From the NCBI GenBank assembly GCA_933207985.1, contig OW240912.1:362020406-362084405 (forward strand): a stretch of 64,000 bases of DNA, in the 5' to 3' direction. The notes beneath the pieces are model-generated. The model saw only the letters and a program-made list of their open reading frames with translations. It was not told the origin of the DNA and searched no databases. The position numbers and the translations under genes were made by a program. This stretch comes from Pelobates cultripes. Its lineage: Eukaryota > Chordata > Amphibia > Anura > Pelobatidae. Shown piece by piece: positions 1-11,071 of this stretch; the stretch's first letter is position 1; each line of letters begins with the position of its first letter.

Positions 1-228
1 TTTGAGTGTGGGTATATGAGTGTATGTGTGTGTGTCTTTACATGTGTCTGTATGTATGTCTGTATGTATGGGTCTCTGTGTGTGTCTGTATACATGTGTC
101 TGTATGTGTATCTGTTTGTCTGCATGTGTGTGGGGGCGGGATGTGTGGTGTAGGAGGTAGATGTTTGTGTGGGGGGGCCCCAGGGCAATTTTTACACCGG
201 GGCCCCATGGTTTCTAGTTATGCCTCTG
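1..228. mobile_element. End of a hAT-like element with TG-rich minisatellite
   Basis: Bases 1-170 are TG/TGTA/TGTC-rich low-complexity DNA. They are followed by a conserved-looking segment with GGGGCCCC and the end TTATGCCTCTG, whose complement CAGAGGCATAA resembles a hAT terminal inverted repeat. The other end lies left of the window, so no target duplication can be tested. The open frames here only translate the repeat. Confidence 0.4.
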
Positions 229-2244
229 GATGCACATATACTATTTAAATAACAAGCAAGAGGAAAAAATAAAACATGGTCAAATACTCTGCTTGTGGGA
301 GGTAGGAAGGAATATGCTGGCATCTTGGGTAATTTCCCAGACTAAACCATGCAGGCTCACTTACAGTACAAGAGTACCACCCATCTTAGTTTCAGACCAG
401 TCCACTAATGACAGAAACAGGACATCATTGTGGGGAGGCAGGAGAGAGAGAAACCTGACACCAGAGACTGCTCTGCATGATCACATGTTCGACTCCCTCT
501 CTTCTCCCCCTGTCAGGAAGTTGCAAGGTGAAGAGATTCAACAACTACACATGTGTAAATCTGTCAGGCATGCCAATGTACTTTTCCAGCATTCCTAGGG
601 ATAGGACACTGATTGGTTAGATCAGTGTCTCACCTGCAGTGGGCATAGAAAGCAGGTGAGTATGAAAAACATATTTCCCTGCTTTTTTTCAGGTTACAGA
701 ATGAGGCAATTGTCCCAATTAAAGCTTTTGAAAATTGACCAGACCTCTATCAGAGAAATTTGTTTCTCCGTCTGGTGTAGACAAGGTTGGAATGGGAGGA
801 AAAAATTAAAAATAAAAACATTTTTATGTAAATAAGGGGTTGGGAGAGAAATCTTCTAATAGAAAATCCAAAATTGTGTAGAACTATAACTAAAACTGTA
901 TTACTTACGCAACCATGTTTTCATTGTACTCTGGTGGCCCAGAATAGGAAAGACTGTGCATATGGTTAAGAATTTTGTAACTCAATGGAAATCCTCTAAA
1001 ACAGGATTATAGCGAAATAAAATAGCAAAAGACAAAATGCTGCTTTAGCAAAGACAACAGGGGTGCTAATGAAAAAATTAGGGGGGCTGAAAGAGAAGTC
1101 TTGGAAATGAGGACATGACTTGATATCTCCCAAAAAATTGAATACTAGTACTATTTGGGTTAAACTGTTTCAGCTGCCTAAGTGTACACGACTTTAGAGC
1201 TAAAGCAAAAAGAATATTTATTATTTTTACAATGTTGAACCCGAGATTCGCAATTTAACAAGCTTGTTCAATTAGTCAATTCTTACTTTGCTTTATGCAA
1301 ATGCATTTCCCGCAGCTGGTAATTTTTCAAGTATAAGTAAAAGCATGCCTATTTGCACTTTGTCAAACATCTCCCGCCGAGATCCATATATTAGCACTAT
1401 CATGCTAATTTATTATGTCTTACACATTGATTTAGACAACTAAAATGGGAAGAGTATTAAATGTGAACATCCAAGGATTTAGTGATAAAAACCACAAAAT
1501 TACATACAAACTGATACAAACAAAACTAAACTAAGAGGAAATATTGATTTAGCTCCCTAAACAAACATTCCCCTTTGCTTTTCTCTTGTCTTACAAAGAC
1601 AGACAAATATATACCATTATTAATGGATGGAATAACTGAGTTCACGTTCCTGTATGCATGAGATTAGCGAGACTGACACTTACGATCTTTACCTGCCACC
1701 ATTTTACTGATGGCAGCTGAAATAGCTCATGCCTGGGACTATAGCTCCCACTAATTTGAGAGAGCACTGGAACAGCCACTGCACTACCCTAGTACACTAT
1801 ACTACCATATACATTAACCCCTACATTGTCCTAACAAACTACACTACACATTTACCTCTATATTACCCGACTACACTACACTAAATAATACCACCTAGAA
1901 ACATTTTTAAACCACTCAACTTTTTGGGTTCATTGGTTTATGATTATGTCTTCAAGATCCCAAAATGGGTCATAAATTGGTAACTGGTTTCTAACCCTTT
2001 CTAAAATTATTATCTCTGCAGAGCTTAAAATTTGTAGTGCTATGCTGCTAGGCAAGATTTAAATGTTCTTTGTCACTCACTGCAATCCACAGTATATAAT
2101 TTAGGAGTATATATATATGAGTATAACAAACATAAAAGTAGGGACAAATAAGGTTCATGATTGATGGGGAGCAGCATGTAACCAAGAGGTTACCTGTGAT
2201 ATATTTCTGCAGGTACCTGCTAAATAAAGTGGGGAATTACAGGA
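229..2244. other. No recognisable gene or element
   Basis: AT-rich sequence with no coding frame above background. The longest open stretch, 122 codons at 230-598, shows no recognisable motif. A short degenerate run of ACTACAC-like units lies near 1770-1890. Confidence 0.5.
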
Positions 2245-2761
2245 AAACTTTAGTGTTAGGAACACAAGATGTATTCCTAACACTAAAAGGTCCCTCTGCC
2301 CCCCACTCCTGCGTGCTCCCCACACCCCCTAGTGCCAAGTAAAGGGTTAAAAAAAACTTATTTAGAAAATTGGGCAGACTAGATGGGCCGAATGGTTCTT
2401 ATCTGCCGTCACATTCTATGTTTCTATGTTTCTATGTTTAAACACTTGGGGGTATAATGAGCAATCATGGCAAGCGCAGTAGGGGCATTAGGCCTTTCCC
2501 TTAGGAAAGCATTGACTCAGTGCTTTCCTATGGGGTTTTAGAAGATGCTGCACACCTAATGCAAAGTGTGAGGACGTCCAGCTTCGTTTCAAACTCTGTG
2601 AAAGTCCAGGAAGCGCTACTAATGGTTATCAGGGAGATAGTCATTGGAGACACGCGTCACCCTGTAATATAAACATTGCCGTTTCTCTTTTGTTTGCAGT
2701 TGCAGTGCTAATGGGACAGGGACAGTACACCCAGGTCTGGGTGCCTATAGTGTCCCTCTAA
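2245..2761. mobile_element. TTAA-type (T2/Kolobok-like) MITE, split by a CR1 tail
   Basis: The right end CTATAGTGTCCCTCTAA is a degenerate form of the common amphibian MITE terminus TATAGTGTCCCTTTAA. The left part (2245-2345) carries inverted ATGTATTCCTAACACTA-type sequence. The right part (about 2455-2761) contains the CTTTCCTATGGGG and GAGGACGTCCAG modules typical of the family, a version of which also occurs near 7850. A CR1 3' tail interrupts the two parts. The left terminus is not sharply defined. Kolobok assignment is inference from TTAA targets and termini. Confidence 0.55.
2361..2450 (+). mobile_element. CR1 LINE 3' tail, severely 5'-truncated
   Basis: About 90 bp reading GGGCAGACTAGATGGGCC, then TCTGCCGTCACATTC, ending in ATTCTATG/TTTCTATG octamers. 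CR1 elements end in such 8-bp microsatellites instead of poly(A). The same tail is seen at 53690-53777 (+) and 24562-24650 (-). It sits inside a MITE, so it inserted later. Confidence 0.8.
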
Positions 2762-2765
2762 GAGG

Positions 2766-4921
2766 CTGCTAAGATAACATATTGAAACTCAGTATCTCAC
2801 AAGGTTAATTGGTTGTAGATATATAATTTCTGGAGCCAGCAGAATCTTTAAGTTACAGAAATACTCTCGGTGAAAGTTTAAGCTGGAATCAAACATACAG
2901 AGACAGAAAAAGCACTTTAAATCCAAGTTCATGAAATTAAAAATTTCATACACCTTCATTATTACTGATGTAACTGTGGCACAAAAAGGGGTAATATTCT
3001 GTCATGATGCTAAAATTACATTTACATTCATCCCTCCCAGCCCCCCCCAAAAAAATGGTTACTTCATAAAGATAAAATCAATATGAAATACTTGTAAAGA
3101 TTTTTTTGGGAAGTTCATTCAATTTCCACCAGTTAAAATATATTATAAGAAAAATAGGGATTACTTTGTTTTATAGTAAATCTCTAACCTGACACAACCT
3201 GACAAGAGGCAGCGCTACGACCATCAAACTTTGCAAAGCACTGGCATTATAACCAGAAATGTAACTGTCCATTGCTGGACATACTGAGCAGTGGGGTCAA
3301 ATATAGGTAGTTTAGGTAGAAACAGTTATAGGGTGGATTATTACTGGATTTGGATTTTCAATCATCTGATTGGCTAGAATTCATCTAGCTTGTGTAGCAC
3401 TATAGTTATGTATAGGGCAGCATTTTGGGAGGGCTAAAGCTTTTCCTTCAGCTTTCCAAGGACAGCCATCCTATCTACCGCTCCAATTATCTGCCGTAGG
3501 CTTCGAGTCAAGAAGTAACGTCACCTCCAATTTTAGGGCTGGACATTTGTGCAATAATAAAAATCTGGCTCTCTGGGTGGGTTATATTGGTTGATGATTG
3601 GGTTTAAAGTTACTTTAAGGTTTAATCAATTTTGGTTATGTGTTTATTTATTGTAACGGTTATGTGCAATGCCTTTCAAACCCTTTAAATAAAAGCTACA
3701 GCCATAGAAAGCCATTTACATTCTTTTTGTGTTTTTCTGTGCATGTCTTTATTTATTTTATGTTATTGCTATAATAATTTATATATTGTCCATGCAATGG
3801 ACATAAGACATTGTCTCGCTTATCACAAGATAGTATCTATGGAGGCTACCACAGGATCCTTCGCAGATATTGTTGCACATATGTGAGAGTGCAGCACTGA
3901 TGTGGGTTGCTGGCTGTTAAAAAACCAGGAGCTGTAGATCGAAGATGGCAGCACCTCTGGGGGACAGCATTAGGTAATAATAACTTACTTCTACTGCACC
4001 CCTACAAGTGGTGATGTCACCATTTAGGATCTATGCAAAATGTGCAAAGACCCCAGGAGGTTACATAGCAGCTTTAAAACTATGTATACTCTGCTTTTAT
4101 AAAATATTATGTGACCATTTAAATGGCATTTGCTGAATTTGACAGTACAGTTTATCAAGTGGGTAAATTATATATCATTATTGTGCTTTGTTCAGTTAAC
4201 CCTTTCAGTTGGCGTAGTTAAATATGTGTTCTTTGATGGACATGGGACAAGAAAAAGCTATTTTTTTTTACCCTGTATTTTAGTAGATTTTTATGATATG
4301 CACTGAAAGACTCGTTCTCTAATCCAAATTTTCTAGACTATTAACAAAAAAAAAAAAAATCTAAAATGTTCCAGTATTTTGTACTCTGCCTTTGTGGTTT
4401 TTGTCAAGATTAAGGTTCTTATTGAGATCTGATACACAAATCTGCACTCAATGTTCATGATGAAGTCTCACCATTGACTGATAAAAAGGTAATATAACAT
4501 TTTCATCTCGTCCCTTATTACCTCTTTTAATGAATTATAATACTTTAATAGTCCTTGAGCCCTTGACTGCCATTCAACATTATTGCCAATTCGCTTGACT
4601 ATATTTTTTCCCGAATCCTTCTCGTTTACAGATCCCCTAATCTAACATTATTAAGCATATAATTAGAAAGCCTATATTTCTATTCCCATACATGTTCAGT
4701 CTCTCACTTTATTCAAATATATCTTCAAGGCACTTACGGCTATTTCAGACTGTATTACCTTACCTAAGATTGTGTTATCTTTAATGTCATTAATAAAAAA
4801 ACATCTTAATGCAGCTTAAAAAGGTATCAAATGAGTTTTAGTTTACTTTGACACTGTAGGAGCAACAGTTCTGGTTCTGTCCTGGACTTCTTTAACACTC
4901 CATCATTAGCTTATTTGCATT
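2766..4921. other. No recognisable gene or element
   Basis: AT-rich unique-looking sequence with homopolymer runs (C tract near 3040, A tract near 4345). No coding or terminal-repeat signal was found. Confidence 0.5.
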
Positions 4922-4929
4922 GTCTAGGA

Positions 4930-5065
4930 CAGGGGTAGGCAACCACCCCCACTCCAGATGCTGTGGACTACATCTCCATCAATGCTCTTACAGCAATAAT
5001 GCTGGCAAAGCATCATGGGAGGTAAAGTCTAAAACATTTGCAGTGCCAAAGGTTGCCTTTCCCTG
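4930..5065. mobile_element. Short hAT MITE with perfect 8-bp target duplication
   Basis: Starts CAGGGGTAGGCAACC and ends GGTTGCCTTTCCCTG, with internal inverted arms (CTCCAGATGCTGTGGACTAC and the decayed complement). It is flanked by GTCTAGGA at 4922-4929 and 5066-5073, an exact 8-bp duplication as expected for hAT. At 136 bp it is non-autonomous. A diverged relative lies at 31447-31582, and the CAGGGGTAGGCAACC terminus is shared with the 54576-55348 element. Confidence 0.9.
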
Positions 5066-5754
5066 GTCTAGGATACATCCATTATTATAAAGGGTAATCC
5101 AGATGTGGACACAATTGAACTATCAGATGTGCTTATATGACAAATCTTATGATAGGCAAAATGACCACCTATGCCTGATCCGTCTGATATGCAAATTACA
5201 TGTTTTCTCAGTAATTGCATGAGTGGGTTAATACTTGATAAGGTCATGAGCGCTAACCAGTCTTTGGCAATTTGTATACAATATACATCACAAACGCTTT
5301 AAACATACACATACCAACTTGAGAATTTACGCTACAATGCACTATAGATTTAGATTCTGAGCATGTTGACCAAATGTTAGATGGTCCCATAAGTCACATT
5401 ATGTAGTGATATTAGTTTGCCAACCACTCCGAGTAACTAGCAATATTAATAATTGTATCATTGCTGCTACACATGGAACTGAACAAATGATGATGAATGT
5501 TGATTATGTGTATCAATATATAGCCTGTATAGACAAGTGACAGGAGCATAGTAAAATAAGTTAGATACATACTGGAACTTTTGAGCTTTTTATAAATAAG
5601 TTGGCTTAAAGTGGACTTACTATTTTGTACCACCCATATTCTATTACTTTTATAAACTTTTTGTTTGTTATTTTTTATACATGTAATTTTAAAGTAATTT
5701 CTATATATTTTTATATATTAATTGTAATAAATATCCCCTTTTTTATACCATTCA

Positions 5755-6060
5755 CTAGATCCTGAAAATAATTCCAGGAAAGGGGTAGTGTCATCCCAAA
5801 AATTGACACCAAGTTGATACACTTAGAGCCAGTTACCAAAAGGCTCTAAAAAAGGTGAGCACTTTAAATTTCATATTCTACAAATACAATTAATACTGGA
5901 GATACTACACTTAGTTTGATACATTTGTATCTTCTATACATGCTGTGGAGAGGAACATACTTTTGCCTGGAGAGAGGGGTCGTGTGATCTACCCAAAAAG
6001 ACACAAGACGCTTGGAACTTTAGAGCCTGAAAACTAGAAAAGGCTCTAAAAAATGTGAGT
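5755..6060. repeat. Two diverged direct repeats of about 195 bp spacing
   Basis: Blocks near 5770-5855 and 5960-6058 share the order AGGGG-TAGTGTCATC/TCGTGTGATC, CCCAAAAA, GACAC, then TTAGAGCC, AGGCTCTAAAAAA and GTGAG. The spacing is about 195 bp. It looks like a decayed tandem repeat inside an unidentified element. Confidence 0.45.
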
Positions 6061-7660
6061 TTAGACACATTTGTGACTTACATATTGCTTTACCACAATT
6101 TGTAATATACTGCACTATTATTTGTATATATCTTTTTTCTCTTTTTATATATATATATATATATCACCTTGAGATCATTATAGAGGGTAAGTGTTTTTTG
6201 AAGTATTGAAAAACACATTTTCACCTCACATTATAATACAGCGCTGCACTCTTTAAAAATTGAGGACCTAATAGGTGGGAACACCAGTAAGGTCTAAAGT
6301 TTTTTGTGTTCTTTGCTTTTTATAAAAAAGTTTTTTGTTTTTTTTTTGGAAAAGCTCTTGGTAACTCTGCTGTTGTGGTTTTTTTTTTTAAATTGGAACA
6401 CAATCATATATTATATAAAGATATACATGACTTACTTCTCATGAAAGTGCAGGTCTCTGAAGGACAGATGGAGTTTCAACTCCCACATCCTGTCATTTCC
6501 CATCAGTTGTCAGTCAAGCTATCTATGGTACCTTATTGCACAAGCACAAGTCATCTATAGCTTTCTGAAATGTTCATCTTCCATGGAAAAACTGCTTAGT
6601 ACTATGGTGCGTGAGTGACAGTTCATTAATGAAAGCAGCTACAACAAATATGTCATCAAGAGTTGGAGAATCATGGTAGAGGAAGGAGAACTTAAGGTCA
6701 TTGTAAAAAAAAAATGGAAAGGCCTCACAAGTGCCAGTGGGGACACGCTAGACAACATAGCAACATCATCTTATGGAGGTGGTTATGGTGATAAAATAAC
6801 TGTTGTTAAGCATGTATAGTTCATTTTAGAAACCCTGTCAGTCACAGACCTGGGAATTATGCTAATATCAATTTATTCCAACAAGTTGTTACATCAGTGC
6901 TGTTATGGAGGGTTTTGCAGGATCTTACTCCCAGACCAAATGTTTGCAATTTCAAAGACTTTCTTTGACTTTGTGATGATTGGTACTACAGTATCAGTTA
7001 TTAATGATGCAGATCACTATTTGGACTTGCAGGTGCAGCAATAGTATTTGATATAGTGTGCTGAGAGCAATTCCTGGCTCTCTGATTGACAGGGCTTGTA
7101 GGCAGATTTACAAGTTCAATTATTAAGCCTTGTTTACTCAAAATAACAAATAATTGAATTGTCAGAAAGCAGGGCAAGTATTTTAGTATGATAACCACTT
7201 GAATACATTGAAGTACTTATGTTGCTTAGAATGCCCCTTTAAGCTGGTTCTGTAGGCAGGAGAGTATATGAGCATCCCGTGAATTGTACCAGCTTTAGTT
7301 TATAAATATGGCTTGTGCACAATGCAAATTCTTCTTCAGAATGTTGGTATGGTATGCAAGTGTTTACGTATTACTGAAATTGCCCAGGCAGTTTGTGCCA
7401 ATTCATTGCCTAATTGTGGAATTGTAAATATACCCAGTAGTTAGGTGTGTAAATAGTCAGAGGCTTGATTATCATTATAGATCAGCATAGCATTCATGTG
7501 CCAAGTTGCAGGTAACAAACAAACAGCTTGCTTACGTCAGCGCCTTTGGAATGGCAACAGTGCATAACACTTTTAGAAAAAGATCCAGTTATTTAGCACA
7601 AAGTAAATTGCCACATCTGCTCTGTGTGCAGGTACAGAGAAATGGAAATGTTTTTACTCA
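6061..7660. other. No recognisable gene or element
   Basis: Contains a short (TA)n run near 6148 and poly(T) runs near 6320-6390. The open frames of 61-84 codons show no known motif. Confidence 0.45.
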
Positions 7661-8005
7661 TTAAAGGGACACTAGAGACAGGCACCCATACCACTTCAGC
7701 TCACTGAAGTGGTCTGGGTGCAGTGTACGTGTTACACTTAGTCTTGCAATGTAAATCATTGCAGTTTTAGAGAAAATGCAATAAGTACATTGCAGGACTA
7801 ATGCTGCCTTTAGTGGCTGTCAGTCAGACAACTTTTGGTCATATAAGTAATGCTGCACATCCTCATACTCTGCATGAGGACATCCAGAGTCAGTAAAATC
7901 ACCATACGACATTACAGTAATGTATATGGACTTGTGCCTACCCATGGGTTGCTCGATCTCCTGTCCCACTTGAGTGGGTGGTGCGGGAGGAAGTGACTTG
8001 TGACT
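7661..8005. mobile_element. Left half of a TTAA-type MITE
   Basis: Begins TTAAAGGGACACTAGAGACA, followed by a small hairpin (CCACTTCAGCTCACTGAAGTGG) and the family modules CATATAAGTAATGCTGCACA and GAGGACATCCAGAGTC. No right terminus follows directly, because DIRS-order coding sequence starts near 8005. A sequence GGAGTGTCCATTTAA at 10210-10224 could be the displaced right end. T2/Kolobok assignment is inference. Confidence 0.55.
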
Positions 8006-9720
8006 CACTTCTACACTAATTGGATGATTTCCTCTGTGTCTGTCCCGCAGGTTCGCATGTGTGTTCACACCTTCTTCGGACCCGGGAGTCAGTCTTGCAG
8101 TTTTTTGGGGTTCCTCTGGCCCCTGATAAGACAGTGGGTCCTGCAACTTGTTTGAGTTTCTTGGGGATTGAGATTGATTCAGTCGCTGGGGAGTGTCGTC
8201 TTCTGGAGGATTAGGTTTTGGACTTGCGCGGCCTGATTTCGGCCACTGGGTTGCTCAAGAAGATTTAATTGCACTGGGGGCTGACAAGGTGTGCTTTCCA
8301 TGCCCAATGTATCTCTGGGGCCTTGGGCTGACCGAATAATGTCCTGGATCAGGGGTTCGGTCTCAGAATCTACATGGCAGCATTGTGGTAAGGCATGGTG
8401 CGAGTGGGTGTATTTAGAGAGGCAGCTCGGGGGATTCCAGTCGGATGGAGAGCATTTGCAAGGTCTGTTACAGTTAATCTGGTTCTGGGAGGCATCGGGC
8501 TGTTCCTCCGCGGCTGTTTCGGATAAGTTGTCAGGGCTCCAGTTTTTGGTTCAAACTCACCAGGGCCCCGGTGAGGATGTTTTAGTCTCATTGGTGATGA
8601 GATGATGAGGGGTTGGTGTAAGGGGCTCAAGATTTCAGATTCTAAAACAGGTTTGTTCTTCTCTGTTTGAAGTGGCGCTGATTCGGTTGGCATTCACAAT
8701 CACCTTTTTCGGGGGCCCTGTGGGTGGGGGAGCTTGTTGTTCATTCTTGTTTGGGGATGTTTTTAGTGAGGTTGGGGCGGTGTGTTTTTTGTTGCGTTAG
8801 TCCAAGACCGATGTTCTTGGCCGAGGTACTTGGGTCACATTACGGCATGTCCCTGGTTCGATGATTTGTTCAGTGGCCTGTTTTCATGCTTTCTGCAAGG
8901 TTCGCCCAGCGGGCGCAGGCCCATTGCTGGTTCCCGGGGATTCCAGTTTCTTTTCTTGATTCCAGTTTATCAGGGTTTTCCGTATGGCATTGGAGGCTTT
9001 GGGGTTACCTAATGCAGAGTTTGGGGGCACTCCTTTTCGATAGGGGCTGCCACTGAGGCCTCACGCCTGGGGTTGTCTGAGGAGATTATCTAATGGATTG
9101 GAAGGTGGGAGCTGAACAGCGGGCTGAAGTTCGTCCCGGGGGACTGCAGCTTGGTCTGTCACCGGTGGTGGCGGAGTTCCATTGGTTCGGTGGCATGCGC
9201 TGGGAGCACCTGTTGCCTGAAATGGTCCAGTTGGCTTGTTTACTCTGCGTTATTGATGTGCTCTTAATTCATTTGAGGGGACACAATCTTGGCACTATTC
9301 CAGTATGGGATCTGGCCAAGTTATGGCTTAAGTTCCTGAGACTTTGTATCACCTAGTCTGAGGTGCTGTCCTGGAATTATTGGAGGGGGGCTAGGGACCC
9401 CAGGGGGCTTGAGTGGGGCAGAATCAAGCTGGAAAAGAAGGTATCTAAATTTGTGAAAGGAATGGGGGAGCTCACGGTGCGTCACCGCATCTTCGAGCAA
9501 AACCCACTATGTATTTTAGGAGTGATGGGGTCCACCTTACGGAGGTGGGACTTGACTTTGTTTAATTTGGCGTTACAGCATGCATTGGAGGAGGCCATGA
9601 CTTTGGTGTTGGGGCGAACCCGCTGATTTAGGGGGTAAACCAACAGCTCTTGTGGCGGTATATGGCCCATGTCAACCAGCGGTCTGTGGAAAATGGATGG
9701 GTAGGGCTGTCCCTCCTCTA
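8005..9720 (+). pseudogene. Decayed Ngaro (DIRS-order) retrotransposon
   Basis: Three consecutive remnants match the Ngaro layout. First is the end of a reverse transcriptase: LDDFL at about 8022, then FFGVPLAPDKT and CLSFLGIEID, a block typical of DIRS-order RTs. Second is a tyrosine recombinase core near 8290-9110, recognisable by GAATEASRLGLSEEII followed by WIGRWE in the frame around 9040-9110. The HSFR-type motif just upstream is decayed. Third is an SGNH/GDSL hydrolase-like frame at about 9190-9626, with a degenerate VIDVLLIHLRGHNLG where families carry a GGND-type block, and a C-terminal LFNLALQHALEEA. Vertebrate Ngaro elements are known to carry such a hydrolase frame. Stops and frameshifts break all three parts. 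No terminal repeats were delimited. Confidence 0.75.
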
Positions 9721-11071
9721 ACCTCAGGTACAGTTATGAATAACAGATGTGCCCACTCAGCCAATAATCGGCTAGTGATTAGCATTACAGAACATGTGCT
9801 ACAAAGTTCCACTAGTGACATGATTCTAATGACAGAGTCTGCTGATCCTTTCAACTTTTAGATAACTTGTTTACTTCCCAGTAGCATTTGATTGATTTAA
9901 TTTCATTAAGTGTGACGTTGAGGGATATCTTCCTGATTAGAATGGTTTGTCAAGCTGCCAAATATTTAAATAGAAAACAACTGTGCGATGCACCGGTAGC
10001 CATTTTAAAGGAACTCGCTAATGCTAAAAATAATTATTTGTTTGTGCTTAGTTTACTAGATCTCCCCTCACATTTTTATTATACCATAACCCGATAGAAA
10101 ACTCATCTTTATTCCAGTATTAGGCTGTTCTCCTCATAGCAGGCACTCCTCTTCTATGAAGTAATCCATAATGATGAATTTTGTCCAATCTAATGCTGTT
10201 TTGTTACTTGGAGTGTCCATTTAACTAGTACAATCTACCGGTACAGCTGAGTTAATCCTTTCTGGTGAAAAGTGTTAGTTGGTGGTTACAGATCCTGCTT
10301 TTGTTGGGTGGCTTACATTTTCTATCATGTAAAGCCTACGGGTGATTTGACATTACTAAATGTAAGTGCTAGTTGTGCGAGATGTTTTTTCGTCATGGAT
10401 TTCTTGGTATACTTTTTCAACTTTTTTTTGTTAAGTAGAAATATGTGCTGTTTTGATAACTCTGTGTTTATATCTCCTGTAGAATATCCCATATCAAGAT
10501 GTGAATTGTTGCTGTATCTATCTACTTTGTTGCTGAGATTGTTTATGGTTAGGAGTTATAGTGTATTCCGTAACATTAGACAATCAAGATGCCAGTGCTT
10601 AATATTATTAATGTGCAAACATGGTTCTTTAGATACAGTCTACAATAAGCAACCGAAGATGTCTGTCAATACTAAACACAATGTTCGGCACACTCCACAA
10701 GCAAAGTTTAGCACATACTCTGGGTAGAGGTGCACCTTTTAAGAACAAACAAACATGCATAGCAGAGTACTGCTTTAAAACAAATCTGCACACCAACCAA
10801 AAACCCTTATAGGGTCAAATGGTAAGGCTCCATAAAATAATCATGCAAACAACTCTCTTGATTGCTGTCTCCAGATCCTGTGCAACATCACTCTAGTTGT
10901 GAAAGGTAATCCAGTAGAAAGATTTATTTGGGTTACCTACTACAAATAGGTTTTGCTAATACCTACAGTCTGAGATATGCAGACATTCATATCACTCAAT
11001 GCACATGATCCATTAGGTTGTCAAAATAAATATATTGTTATTGGTTTGTATTTTCAAAACATTTTATTGTT
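9721..11071. other. Unassigned, possible displaced MITE end
   Basis: No coding motif was found. The string GGAGTGTCCATTTAA at 10210-10224 resembles the right terminus of the TTAA-type MITE whose left half is at 7661. The 151-codon frame at 10272-10727 is cysteine- and phenylalanine-rich without recognisable domains and is judged non-coding. Confidence 0.35.

Noticed and set aside
10272..10727. 151-codon open frame
   Set aside because: Composition (Cys, Phe, Leu-rich) fits random AT-rich DNA. No motif or recognised homologue.
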